64,000 nt of DNA, taken from the NCBI RefSeq assembly GCF_000715075.1, contig NC_134101.1:121276616-121340615 (forward strand), read 5' to 3'. The stretch comes from Nicotiana tabacum. Lineage: Eukaryota > Streptophyta > Magnoliopsida > Solanales > Solanaceae. Shown here one piece after another: positions 1 to 10,385 of this stretch. How positions within the stretch are numbered: the stretch's first letter is position 1; the number at the start of each line of letters is the position of its first letter. The translations under genes were made by a program, and so were the position numbers. The notes below the pieces were generated by a model. That model made no database searches, was not told the DNA's origin, and worked only from the letters and a program-made list of their open reading frames with translations.

Positions 1-156
1 AAACAAGTTCTTCACTACTACAAATGCTTCTTCTTCATCTAACCCAAAAATAATGTCGGCCTGTTGGAAGGTCTGCTCCAGATGCGGTATTGGCTACTCT
101 AGTGGGTAGTAAGGACAGCACCATGGTGGCGACCAGTTATTGAATTCTTCCCAGGT

Positions 157-429
157 TTATTCATATCCCAAACCGAAGGTATTGCCATGTTTCTTGAGTT
201 TTATAGGTTTAGAGATTCCTTGGAGGTTCTTGCCGAGCCCTTTGCCAAGTTCGTACCCACTCCAACTTAGTATACTCTTGATTTTGCTATCCCACCATTT
301 GTCTTTGACGATAGCGTTGACCCACTCAATATGGTGGTAAGTTTCTCCACCCAGCCTCCTTCTTCCTTCGATCACCGGAATGGTCTGGCGACTGTATATA
401 GGGTTGCTACTGTCGCCATGAATGATCAC
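157..429 (-). pseudogene. G-patch-like tail of Ogre-1 protease region
   Basis: This 90-codon open segment contains the glycine-rich motif GYELGKGLGKNLQGISKPI near its middle. The same block recurs in Ogre-2 at 18213-18446. Tat and Ogre elements carry a G-patch-like segment between protease and RT, a motif class that usually binds RNA or RNA helicases. The start shown is only the first Met of an open segment. The true frame comes from the upstream protease, which is separated from it by a frame break near 430-476. RT is expected immediately to the left, outside the window. Confidence 0.6.
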
Positions 430-476
430 TTCCTAGTGATTCCATTCGAACTTTACTGCCTGATGTAACGTTGATG

Positions 477-1138
477 CTACAGCCCCAAAGCATGAATCCA
501 TGGTCGTCCCAGTAGCAAGTTGTAAGACGCTAGTACATCTATCACCTGGAAATCGACCTCGAACCAGGTTGGTCCCATCTGTAGGCAGAGACTAATCTCA
601 CCAATAGTGGACCTCTGAGAACCGTCGAAGGCTTTCACATTGATTGCTCCATCCTTTATCTCATGCAGCCCTTTACCCAACTTCTTGAGTGTTACCAACG
701 ACAAATGTTGAGACTGGAACCTCCATCAATCAAGATTCTGGTGATGAAATAATCTTCGCATTGCATGGTGATGTGCAGTGCTTTGTTGTGCCCCAGCCCT
801 TCAAGTGGCAACTCATCCTCATGAAAGGTGATCTTATGGCTTTCCAGCACTTGTCCTACCAAATTAGCCACTTCCCCACTAGTGATGTTACTTGGTACGT
901 ACGCTTCATTTAGCACCTTTAACAAAGCATTCTTGTGCATCTCAGAATTTTGCAGAAAAGAGAGAATGGATATTTGTGCTGGCGTCTTGTTTAGCTGGTT
1001 GATGACCGAATATTCCTTGGCTTGTATTTTCCTCCAAAGGTCGTCCGAACCTATCTCAATGAAGGGCGGCTGATTAGAGGCCTGCTTGTTTGATTCAACC
1101 AGATGTTTAGGGGTATAGACTCTACCAGTTCTTGTCAT
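477..1138 (-). pseudogene. Ogre-1 aspartic protease, frameshifted
   Basis: Retroviral-type aspartic protease that would cut the Gag-Pol polyprotein. The N-terminal half (692-1138) ends in the active-site block ILIDGGSSLNIC. The C-terminal half (477-704) ends in the conserved LLLGRPWIH block. The active site is Asp-Gly-Gly rather than the usual Asp-Thr/Ser-Gly, but Ogre-2 has the same DGGSSLNIC, so this is lineage-typical and not damage. The halves are in different frames: at about 692-704 the reading frame shifts directly after the active site, where Ogre-2 continues without a break. Upstream, a conserved linker (SDDLWRKIQAKEYSVI) matches Ogre-2 almost residue for residue. Confidence 0.75.
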
Positions 1139-2484
1139 ACCCTGTGCTACGATAGTTTCTTCGATCCTAACCTTGCCTTTCCTTCTCGTCTCAGCTGTAT
1201 AGTCCTAGGGTACAACATTTGTATAGAATGGTGGCATGGTTGACATCGCCACTGGGACCGGTACGGCTATCCTTACTTTGAACGGAACATGTGCCTTGTG
1301 TGGCAAGACTACGACCTCAAATGGTGCGGGTGCATTTGCCGGAGACTTGAATTCAACCTCAATTTGTAGCTTGCAAGGCTTCGAAATTTGTAACCATACC
1401 ATTTTTAATACCTTCTTCAATTCTTTCACCTAATTTGATAATGTCAGAGAACTTGTGGTTCTCAATCATCATCAGTCATTCATAGTACTGTGGGTCCTGA
1501 GCTCGGACAAAGAACTTGTTCATTTGCTACTCTTCTAAAGCAGGTCTGGCCTTAGCAGCTTCGGACCTCCAGTGAGTAGCATACTCGTGAAACGTCTCTG
1601 TGGGCTTATTCTTCAAATTCTAGATATAGAACACGCCTGGTGCATTCTCTGTATTAAACCTGAATCTATCCATAAAGTCAGATGACATGCCTACCTAGCT
1701 TGACTACTTCTTGGGATCTTGGCTTATGTACCAAGATAATGCATCTCCTTTCAAACTCCTCATGAACAGCTTCATGCGGATCCTTTCATCCTTCCATACT
1801 CCAACCAGCTTGTCGCAATATGTCCTCAGATGGACCCTTGGATCACCCATACCATAAAACATTTTGAACTTAGGAGGTTTGCACCCCTCAGGCAGTTCGA
1901 CATCAGGTTGTATGCAAAGGTCCTCATAGTTCAGCCCCTCAATTCTTTTGCTTCCCTTAACACCCCTAAATCTGGCTGGTCAGTTTCTTAGGTTCCTCGG
2001 CCAAGTTCCTGATAAGCAGATCCTTTTCATCAAACTCAGGTGTACATGAGATGGGTTGGGTGGAGTGTGGCATGGTCTCCACATATATAGGAGTGTTATG
2101 GTGGCCTGGTGTATGGGTGTGGAAATGGTCGTTTGTGGAGTTCTCAAGTTCTGGGATAAGGAGTAGAGAATTGTTTGGGGTATGGCAGGTGTTACATTGG
2201 TTCTTTGGTGGAGCAGCGTGATGATGAGGCGCGGGGTGATTCTGTTGTTTTGGGATATTTTGAGGAGGTGTAGGGTTTTGAGCATTGGGAAATTTGATAT
2301 CTGGGGTATTGAGGGAAAATGAAAGGTTTGCTAGATTCCGAACCTTATCGAGCTCTTCATGGAATTTCAGTAGTTTCTGTTCAAGTTGTGACACATTCTC
2401 GTCAGGAACCCGAATACCTTGGCCATCAGTGGCCTCTACCCGTTCAGCCGTGTTCTCCTTCCTAATGTTGTTTAAATCTTCCAT
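1139..2484 (-). pseudogene. Ogre-1 gag, heavily disrupted
   Basis: The structural Gag protein would form the virus-like particle. The first 172 codons (1966-2484) are open and start MEDLNNIRKEN, parallel to MDDLSGIRKEN in Ogre-2. They include a coiled-coil-like segment (about residues 30-55) and a Pro/His-rich stretch. The central capsid-like domain, about 1440-1960, still matches Ogre-2 in short blocks but is scattered over frames with many stops. The 1139-1440 linker is also fragmented. The start is chosen by matching Ogre-2 gag. It is non-functional as it stands. Confidence 0.75.
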
Positions 2485-2891
2485 TTTGCCTTTGTTCTTG
2501 CCTTTAATGGGACTAAGAGGAGGAGTGGATGGAGGACCCTTGGATCTTGTGAAATCAGATAATGATGCCAGAGTGCACGAACTAACCTTTGGGGAGGGGA
2601 ATAATAAAACAAAAAATAAAATAAAAGGTAATCAAGTTAGTGAGGATTATAAAAAGTATTGCAATATTTAAACACATAGTGCGGGAACGTAAAGCGTTCC
2701 TAATTTGGGAACCTCTTTTGTGCCCGAGGTAAGCCTAGCGACAAATAGACTTGGAGAACTTAGAATGCTAAATGCTTCATTTTATTGATAAAAATAGACG
2801 AATCTCAAACGACACTAAATAAGCAAGAAATAAAAGTCACTAATGGCCATTGGCCTTATTACATTCATAGAGCGAAAAAGTAAATTCCTAT
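2485..2891 (-). other. Spacer between ORF1 and gag of Ogre-1
   Basis: No coding signal is seen apart from short open frames. The corresponding Ogre-2 spacer (21410-21808) matches it in patches, including a stretch rich in oxidised-looking A-runs and the words around 2750-2790 and 21670-21715. It is treated as untranslated sequence between ORF1 and gag. Confidence 0.5.
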
Positions 2892-3212
2892 CTATTTGGT
2901 CCCAGAAGGACCTTCCTCAGGTTGAATGTTCTCGTTGATCAAATCCTCTAGTTCGCGTAGGTTCACCAGTAAAAATGCCTTTGCCAAATGTTCTCCTTCA
3001 TTTCCCTCAGTGTTATGGCAATCGGTGACTCTCTTCCTCACCTTTCCTTCCAATTCCAACAGGTTGTATTCCATATATTCTAGTTTTTTGCTGGATTTGG
3101 CGGCCCTCTCTTTCCATTCGTTAATTTGGTCATTCGATGGAAGATTCCTCTACCAGTCTAGCAAAAGTGAGGGTGTGCTAACCATACCGGAGCTGGGGAC
3201 TTCGTTCTTCAT
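2892..3212 (-). pseudogene. Ogre-1 ORF1 remnant with large internal deletion
   Basis: Ogre elements carry an extra ORF before gag, whose product resembles plant mobile-domain proteins and whose role is uncertain. Here about 106 codons remain. The N-terminus (MKNEVPSSGMVSTPSLLLDW, from 3212) matches the start of ORF1 in Ogre-2 (MRHEIPRFSMVSNIPPLLLDW, from 23394). It then jumps, after one TAG, directly to the C-terminal coiled-coil block ending EEGPSGTK, which matches 21809-22030 in Ogre-2. The middle roughly 1.2 kb, holding the mobile-domain-like core, is absent. The start is chosen by matching the Ogre-2 start. Confidence 0.65.
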
Positions 3213-3885
3213 TTTCTGCAAAATAAAAGGGTTAAGAACATACCCCCACCGGACTCGACTATTTAACATCAACAATTAGCATGAAGCATTTAGTTCTCCA
3301 AATAAATGCACAGAACGTGATATGTCCTTTTGGGTTTAGGGAAACCCAATGGACTTTTGGATAAGGCTATCTTAAAGGATCATTGCATGGACAACATAAT
3401 TGACCTGGCTAGGTTTGACCATGATGCATGCGCAATTGAAACAGAGTGAGGTTTCTATGGGGCTTTAGACTGGTACCCTTGAGTGGACAACTCAAGGGGG
3501 AAGTCACGGAACTGTCGACTACACCACTGATCGACTAGTTTTACCGCATATAAGCCTTTTCAAATTTAGGAGGTAATGATATAGGAAGAGCGCAACCACT
3601 CATTATAAGCGTTGCTATGGTATTTTGTTTGGCACGAGTGGAGTATGATGTTGAGCATGATTATGCAATAATTAAAAGCATGTTTACATGTATTTGCACT
3701 TTAAGAAAGCAGTAAATATAGCAGTCTCATAATTTAAAGCAATGATAAAGGAAAGGAAACAAGAAAAATATGTCAATTTTGCTTTTGAAAAAGAAATTAA
3801 ATGCTTAAAGGAATTAAACAAATAATTGCACATAGCAAGGGTACAAATTCACTGAAACGGTATGAAATGGTAAAAGCCTAAATGT
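3213..3885 (-). other. 5' untranslated leader of Ogre-1
   Basis: This region lies between the primer binding site and ORF1. No gene is seen. It aligns by eye with the Ogre-2 leader at 23395-24079, for example in the paired passages near 3345-3420 and 23515-23590, which supports a shared leader with possible packaging signals. It contains A-rich tracts on the plus strand. Confidence 0.6.
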
Positions 3886-3902
3886 CCTCAGTGGAGTCGC
3901 CA
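3886..3902 (-). promoter_or_regulatory. Primer binding site of Ogre-1 (Arg tRNA type)
   Basis: The minus strand reads TGGCGACTCCACTGAGG immediately inside the LTR end. It closely resembles the complement of a plant Arg tRNA 3' end, the primer used by known Ogre elements. It fixes the LTR edge at 3903 and the element's orientation. Confidence 0.8.
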
Positions 3903-5830
3903 TGCTGTCGCGCCCCCTTTTCCTTTGCGGAATCGGCTTTATGGCATTTTGGTTGGGACAACCCTTTCCTTTTGGGAAAGGGGGTTTGAAATTTTGAAGA
4001 GTCGCCACCTAATGATTTAAGGTGCATTAGGGCACCTATAGGGTTCATTTGTAACTACGTTTGGTAACCAGAGATAGGGTAAGGACTTGAAATTATCCTA
4101 AGGGGAAGGTGTTAGGCACCCCTCAGGTTCCAGTTGTGTGGTTCCCGGCCATACAGTTTGTGTGAATTTGTACAAATAGCAAACAAACAAGTATGGCTCA
4201 AATAGCAGGGTATTTAAGTTTAGACACACAAGTGTTTGAAAAAAGGACAAATAAAAGGCAAGATTTTGAAAAGAACTGCAATCTAAACATACTTGGGAAT
4301 GTAAAGGGGGGTGTCCTATGTTTGCTTATGATATGGATCACATCAATGCAATACCCGGTATGACACTCCTCAGAGAGGGGCTACATGTGGTATTAATGCA
4401 CCGGTCATCATATCCATATCTACCCTTTTCCCTCCCCGTGAAGGTAATTAAAGCGATGGTTGGTCTCGACCCCTATTGTATGTTGTTACTCGTCCTTCCT
4501 ATCAGTCCTGGAGGAATTTAGGACTCCTATCCTATAATAGGGGGGGTTCTAGGTATACCCTCAGGCTTAAAGGCAAAATACTAAGCGACGGACAAGAACA
4601 TATAGGACTGCATTTAGGGGAAAACACAAAACAGATAGAAGGCTCAGATATACCTCTACAAGTAATGCACATAGACAACACGACTCATACACAGTTAAGG
4701 TTTGAATTCAGATCCTAAGCATGGTATCTAAGAGATAACAGCAGAACCAGATTTATTACATGACTCAGAAAAGAAGTCTGAATTAGGCTTGCCTACTGAT
4801 TTTAACATGCTGACAGTTAAACAAAGGCAGTTCTAGTTTTTATTATTACCTAGGGCTTGCCTAGGCGTAAAGTAATATGCAGCAGTTATTCAGAGTTATT
4901 AAAACAGTGTGGAGATTGTTTTTCTTCAAAAACATGTTGTTCTAAATATTGCGAAGACATGCAGGGAGTATTATCAGTTTGTTTAAAGCAGGATGAGACT
5001 ATTGATAATCCGTTAGTAGTTAACTAAGCGTAGCTGAATGGAGATGAACAAGAACCTAATCATGGTATCTAATAATTTATATGCAGGATTACTAAAGTAG
5101 GATTTCTAAAAGCACAACATGATTGCAGAATTTCCTAAGAGCAGGATTTCTAAATGAAATTTCAGAACATGTTTACGTGGGCAGAATCACATAATAGCAG
5201 CTTATTTTATTGTTATTATCTACCTATAGACAAGATTTCTAAGTTTTGTTGAGATCCTGAAAATAGTACATATAAATCCTAAATAGCATGATAGCTAATG
5301 CATGGCATGCTTGGCATGTTGTACCTAAACATGGCTGCTATTGTGCATAGAGAAAAGTAAACCTAGGAGCATGATTTCTACCTTGGATTATACTACATCA
5401 TGCATATTACCCACCCTTTTTCACTATCCAACCCCAATACTTGTTTACAAATTATTACAGACCAACACTAAAATGAATTACATAAGCAGGAAAGAAAGAT
5501 AAAAGTTACACTATAGAGGGTCTGAAAACAGGCCCAAACTTTCAGCACCTAATTAGGACTTCCTCCCTAAGTTATGTAATAAATCACCTCAAGTGCCAAG
5601 ATTTTTCCATAGTCTTTCTCATACCTGGGTGTGTCAGAGTTCCCTAAAGACCTCAAGGGATCCCGGGCAGTGCTCTCACCCAGATTTCATAGCCAAGACA
5701 GATTAAGTGCAGTGTAGAAAAGCCAGCTTTTATGTGTCCAAGTTCAGAAAGTAAAGCAAGTAGAGTTCCACAGTCTAGCCTTGGCTTTCAGCCGTCTAGA
5801 CAAGCAGCTAGCACAAGTAGTAGAGAAAGA

Positions 5831-5873
5831 AGAGAGAGTTTGAGAGAGAGAGTGTGTGTGTGTGTGTGTGTGT
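5831..5873. repeat. (GA)n-(TG)n microsatellite in Ogre-1 LTR
   Basis: An interrupted GA run is followed by about eleven GT dinucleotides. It lies just downstream of the minus-strand TATA box, within the probable transcribed part of the LTR. Confidence 0.85.
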
Positions 5874-5924
5874 TTGTGTATTCTGAACTAGTTGTTTGTG
5901 TGTTAAGACTGTAGAAGAGAGTCA

Positions 5925-5932
5925 TTTATATA
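5925..5932 (-). promoter_or_regulatory. Candidate TATA box of Ogre-1 LTR promoter
   Basis: The minus strand reads CTATATAAATGA. An equivalent CTATATAAACCCCC lies at the same relative place in both Ogre-2 LTRs (10378-10385, 26850-26857). Conservation between subfamilies supports a real core promoter, with transcription starting roughly 30 bp downstream, near 5895. Confidence 0.55.
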
Positions 5933-8559
5933 GTAGTTTGAAAACTGGTTCAAAATAAGGCAAGAATCAATTCTTCAGTAATTATAGAACTCAGTATCAA
6001 TTAAGAACGAAAATCAGCCAAGTATCCCTTAATTAAGGTAGTAATTTACCAACGGTAGAAAGCAGGTAACATATAAGGAAAGAATCCAAGTAACATAGGT
6101 ACAGAATATGTAAATTAGGGTTAGATACATAAGGGTCTAATTAAGGAAATAACAGTAGAAATCAATTAAAATATTGTCAATCACAAAACCAGGTAAGAAA
6201 TAATTTTAAGGGATAGGAAAAATAGCCGGAAATTTGTATAAGAGCAACAATACAGTAAATCAAGGATTTCAAGAATCGAAAAAATAGTACTAATATTAAG
6301 GGAACCCTTAATAAGACATCACTAGGATGAAATTCATAAAAATACTCTAACTAATCATAGCATATCCATAAGAATCGCACATACAGACAAATCGACTAAA
6401 CGAACAATAAAGACGAACTCAGAATTACAAATCAGAGCCAAACAAATTAGGGTTTTCAACGTAATGAGTCATATAAAAATAAACCATTTAAACGTAGTAA
6501 AAATCATATGACAATACTGAAAATCAGAGGAGAAGTCGTTTAAAAAAAAGGTTAAGAAACTCTAGTCTTGAAGACGAAGGGTTACTTTAGAGAAAATCGG
6601 AAAAACCCTTCGAGGAAAACAACATAAGCTTATAATATACACAGATCTAAGATAGATATAAAATAAATCGGAGGATCTCAAGAGTTAGGGTTTTAGAGAA
6701 CCCAGAGAAGATGAGAAAACCTCCGAACGTTACCGGTTTTAACCAGAAAAGTCATAGATCTTACTCGAACAGCCATGGATGGCCAAAAAATGGCATAAAA
6801 GACCATGGATAGGAGTTGAACCGCTCTAGGTTTACCGGAGGACCTCCGGGTAGTGTCAAACCGGCGTGGGCTGAAGTAGGGGCTAGGAGATGATGAGAGG
6901 CCATGGTTTTTGGCGAGGAAGGTGGCCGGAGAAGGTGGACAAGGTCCATCGGAGAGGATAGGAAAAGAGAAGATTGTAGAGAGAACTAGAGATAGAGAGA
7001 GGGAGATGAGTGTCGGTTGAGTGAATGAGAGAATGAGGGTTTGGGGGGATAGTCTTAGGTTAATTATGGTAAGAGTGAATCCGGGTCGTTGATCAAAATT
7101 GATCAACGGTCAGGATTAACTCAAATCTGGGTCGGGTATGGTTTGGGTTTGGGCTTGGGTCCGGTGGGTTTTTTTAATTGGGTTGGGGGTCCGTTGGATT
7201 TAGGCTAGAATTGAAAGCCAATTTGGCTATAAGTTAAATAGCCAGTTTTTTCCCTATTTAATTTATAAAACATAGTAGATTATTTTTAAAAAATAATTTG
7301 AAAATTCTAAAATGATTTATAATACATAATTAGCAATTTAAAAAAAAAATAGGATCCAATTTTATGCATATAAAACATAATTAAATTTTAAAATGGCTAA
7401 TATTGCAATTATGTGCAATTTAGCTTTTAAAAATACTAAATGTAATTATAAAAATTACCTTAGCCATATTTTGCCATAAAATAGAAATCCAATAGATGAA
7501 TTATCAAAACAATAATTTTGGAAATAATTATTGGGGATTTTATGGATAAAAGGGGAGAAAATAAATCAATTTAAAACCTTAAAATTATGAAGAAAAAAAA
7601 ACCTTGGACATGCTTGTATATGCATATATATGCTATTTTGAAGGTATTTTGCATATTGAAAAATATATAGGGAAAAATTAGGTATCAACAACTCTTAGAC
7701 TAGTTTGCATTACCAGAGATTTAGGGTAAGGGCTCGAAATAACCTTGAGAAGAAGGTGTTAGGCACTCCTCGCGGTCCACAACGGTGGGTCCCGGCTGAA
7801 CTTATACTTATGAATTAGTCCTTTTAACAAATAAATAATTTAAATACATACTTGCAAATAAAGACATATTTTTGGATATTGTATGAATCAAGAAATGAGA
7901 CAAAAGGAAAAGACTTTGAACAAGTTGCAAATATATACAGACAAGTAAAGTTTAAACATCGGGAATTGGGAAAGAGGGGTCCTAGGTTAGTTAGCCTACG
8001 GGATCACCTCACACAATGCCCGGTAAACACTCCTCAACGAGGGGCTACACGTGACATTAGCGCGTAGTCATCATATACTTACTACCCAATTCCCTCCCAT
8101 TGGTCATAGCCTAAAGCGTTCTAGTAGCTTTGAAAAATGTCCTATGCGTGCACTACCCGTCCCTTACTCGTGGCCCTGTAGGTATTTTAGGACCTCTACT
8201 TTTGGACAGTTCTAGACCATCCTAAAGTATTTTAAAGGAGAAAAGTCTAAGCATCAACCAAAACAATTAAGACTGCACATAAACAAGGAACAAGTAATGG
8301 CTCACATTTTTACCTCCACAAGCAGAACAAATAAATGCATGTCTCAAACAATTGTTTCAGGTATTTAATAAGACTTAGAACATGATGTCTAGGTGAGCAG
8401 GAAGTATACAGCATGAATTAGGACCAAGTGGCAAAGACCTATTAGCTTGCCTACTGATTTTAGACCTGTTAAATCTGGGCAGTCTCAAATAACAAAGCGC
8501 ACTTTTATAGTTGCAGAATTTTAATCGCCCTATAGGCTTGCCTAATCGCATAACAGTGA

Positions 8560-9035
8560 CGTCCTAAAAGCATGATATCTATATTGATTAGGAATGCAGT
8601 AAAATAGTGAACAGTTTTTAAATGGGTGACTTGTGATCCTATAGACATGTTTTCTAGCGGTACTAATTTAAAGCAGTGTTTGAAAACTTATTAAAGAAAT
8701 GGACAGATTAATTAATTAAACCAATTCAGAATGAACAAACATGAATTAAACTGATTTATTTAACTAAACTGGTTTTAAGTTTTATAGGTGATATCTACTA
8801 GAGCTGATTTTAATTCCTATAGGCATGGTATCTAATTATTAAAAGCTGACTTTTGAACTTATAGGCATGATTTCTAAGGAGACGAATTTGAATACATGCT
8901 ATAACGAAAACTGAACTTCAATTACTTTACGCTCTATAAGCAAGATACCTAATTATAAAGGTGATTTTAATCCTATAGGCATGATCTCTATTATTAAAGC
9001 CATTTAGATCCTATAGGCATGGTTTCTAATATTGT
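8560..9035 (-). repeat. Dispersed CCTATAGGCATG motif cluster in Ogre-2 3' LTR
   Basis: At least eight variants of the plus-strand word CCTATAGGCATGRTNTCTA occur at irregular spacing, for example near 8568, 8637, 8814, 8859, 8931, 8968 and 9010. The 5' LTR has the same cluster at about 25090-25640. Looser copies occur in the Ogre-1 LTR. The cluster lies in the transcribed R-U5 part. The core CCTATAGG is a palindrome. Function is unknown. Confidence 0.6.
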
Positions 9036-9079
9036 GGAAGTAAAGCAAACATAGTAAACACATTTGAATTAATACGACC

Positions 9080-9189
<110 letters not shown>

Positions 9190-10377
9190 CTACTACTCTT
9201 TTTCACTAATTACCCCAATGTTGTTTACAATAATTATTACAAACCAATGAATTAAATACATAAATAAACAGAAGTTAATCTATAGGGAGCCTGCAGTAGG
9301 CCCTAATGACTTCCAAGCCTCCAATAGCCTCAAATGCCAAAGTTCCATAGACAATTTCGTGTCTAGGTGTGTCAGAATACCCTAAGGATCTCAAGGATCC
9401 CGGGCAGTGCTCACACCTAGACCTTTTCATTAAATAATAACTGATTTAGGTGCAGTGTAGAAAGGCCAACTCTGACGTGCCAAAGTTTAGAGAGACCTCA
9501 AGGGGGTCTCAAGGTAGTACACATATCAGAGGGGCAGAACCTAGTATTCTAAGAGCAAGTAGAAGTGCATAACAGTTGAAAGAGCTTAATAGAAAGGGCT
9601 TAAGACTGAAAAGAACTTTTGAAAACCATTAGTGCTAAAACAGTTTGAAGAAAATGTGAAGAAAACAATTGGCAATCAGAACCAAGTCATTGAACAAGTT
9701 TCAGGAACAACTTTCACACAAAGGGGATAGGGATTGGGAACATAGAGGGTATCTTTTAATAGAGCATACAAACGACATGACATAAGGAGTTTTGAAGGGG
9801 TTCCACATATGCAGCATAGCAGAAACATGCATCACACATCTAGAATTACTTTAAAGGGATTGACTGACTTAGTAGGAATGAAACAGAACATACAAGGACT
9901 TAACTGGGCATGTTGGGCAATTATTAACAATGAAGGCATTCTAATTATATAGAAACAGAGTTTAGGATTGACAATAATTAGTCCAAATAGGCTTAAGTTA
10001 CCTATGCGCACATGCTAAACAAGACAGCAAACAGGTAAGTAAAGTGAAAACATATTAATCAAAGGTTTGAATAGGCAGCATTAAACATACTTGGACAAGT
10101 AGTAAGTAGGAACATGAATAGATTTAGGCCATATGGACTGGAGCAGTAAGTAAACACATAGGTTTGATTCTTAAAATTTAATCTGAAGCATACCTAGTTA
10201 AAGAATGAAGAGCACAAGAGGTGGAAAAGGTAGTATGCTGCTTCCAGCCTTGGCTTGTAGCCGGTTAGAATGACAAAGATCACAAGTAGCAAAGAGAGCA
10301 GAAAGAGAGCCTTTAGAGTGTAAAAAGTAGTAGTTTTGAACTATTGTTCGTTGTCCAGAACTTAAAATAAGAGGGGG

Positions 10378-10385
10378 TTTATATA
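10378..10385 (-). promoter_or_regulatory. Candidate TATA box in Ogre-2 3' LTR
   Basis: The minus strand reads ACTATATAAACCCCCTC. The same motif is in the 5' LTR at 26850-26857 and, less exactly, in the Ogre-1 LTR. It splits the LTR into about 1.9 kb of U3 and 2.7 kb of R-U5. Confidence 0.55.

Larger units (their letters stand above)
1..7690 (-). mobile_element. Ogre-1: Ogre/Tat Gypsy LTR retrotransposon, 5' half only
   Basis: The minus strand reads, from 7690 down to 1: a 3.8-kb LTR, a primer binding site complementary to an Arg-type tRNA, a reduced ORF1, gag, and protease with a G-patch-like tail. RT, RNase H, integrase and the 3' LTR would lie beyond the left edge. The gene order, the extra ORF ahead of gag and the very long LTR are typical of the Ogre branch of the Tat lineage. 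Gag and protease match those of Ogre-2 at 18.2-21.4 kb by eye, but the LTRs of the two elements are clearly diverged, so they are related subfamilies. Coding frames are broken throughout. The right end at 7690 abuts the 3' LTR of Ogre-2, which lacks exactly its terminal 138 bp there, so Ogre-1 most likely inserted into Ogre-2. Confidence 0.85.
3903..7690 (-). repeat. 5' LTR of Ogre-1 (3788 bp)
   Basis: The LTR starts (plus strand) with TGCTGTCGCGCCCC next to the primer site and ends with GGTATCAACA, so the minus strand begins TGTTGATACC and ends in CA. A TATA box lies at 5925-5932, giving a U3 of about 1.75 kb and an R-U5 of about 2.0 kb. Several words are shared with the Ogre-2 LTR, including the block near 4075-4150 (compare 7725-7800) and the CATGGTATCTA words near 4710 and 5060. 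The partner 3' LTR is off-window, so age cannot be estimated. Confidence 0.8.

Noticed and set aside
6693..7106. 137-codon minus-strand ORF in the Ogre-1 LTR
   Set aside because: It lies in U3, upstream of the TATA box, and has no recognisable domain or counterpart in Ogre-2.
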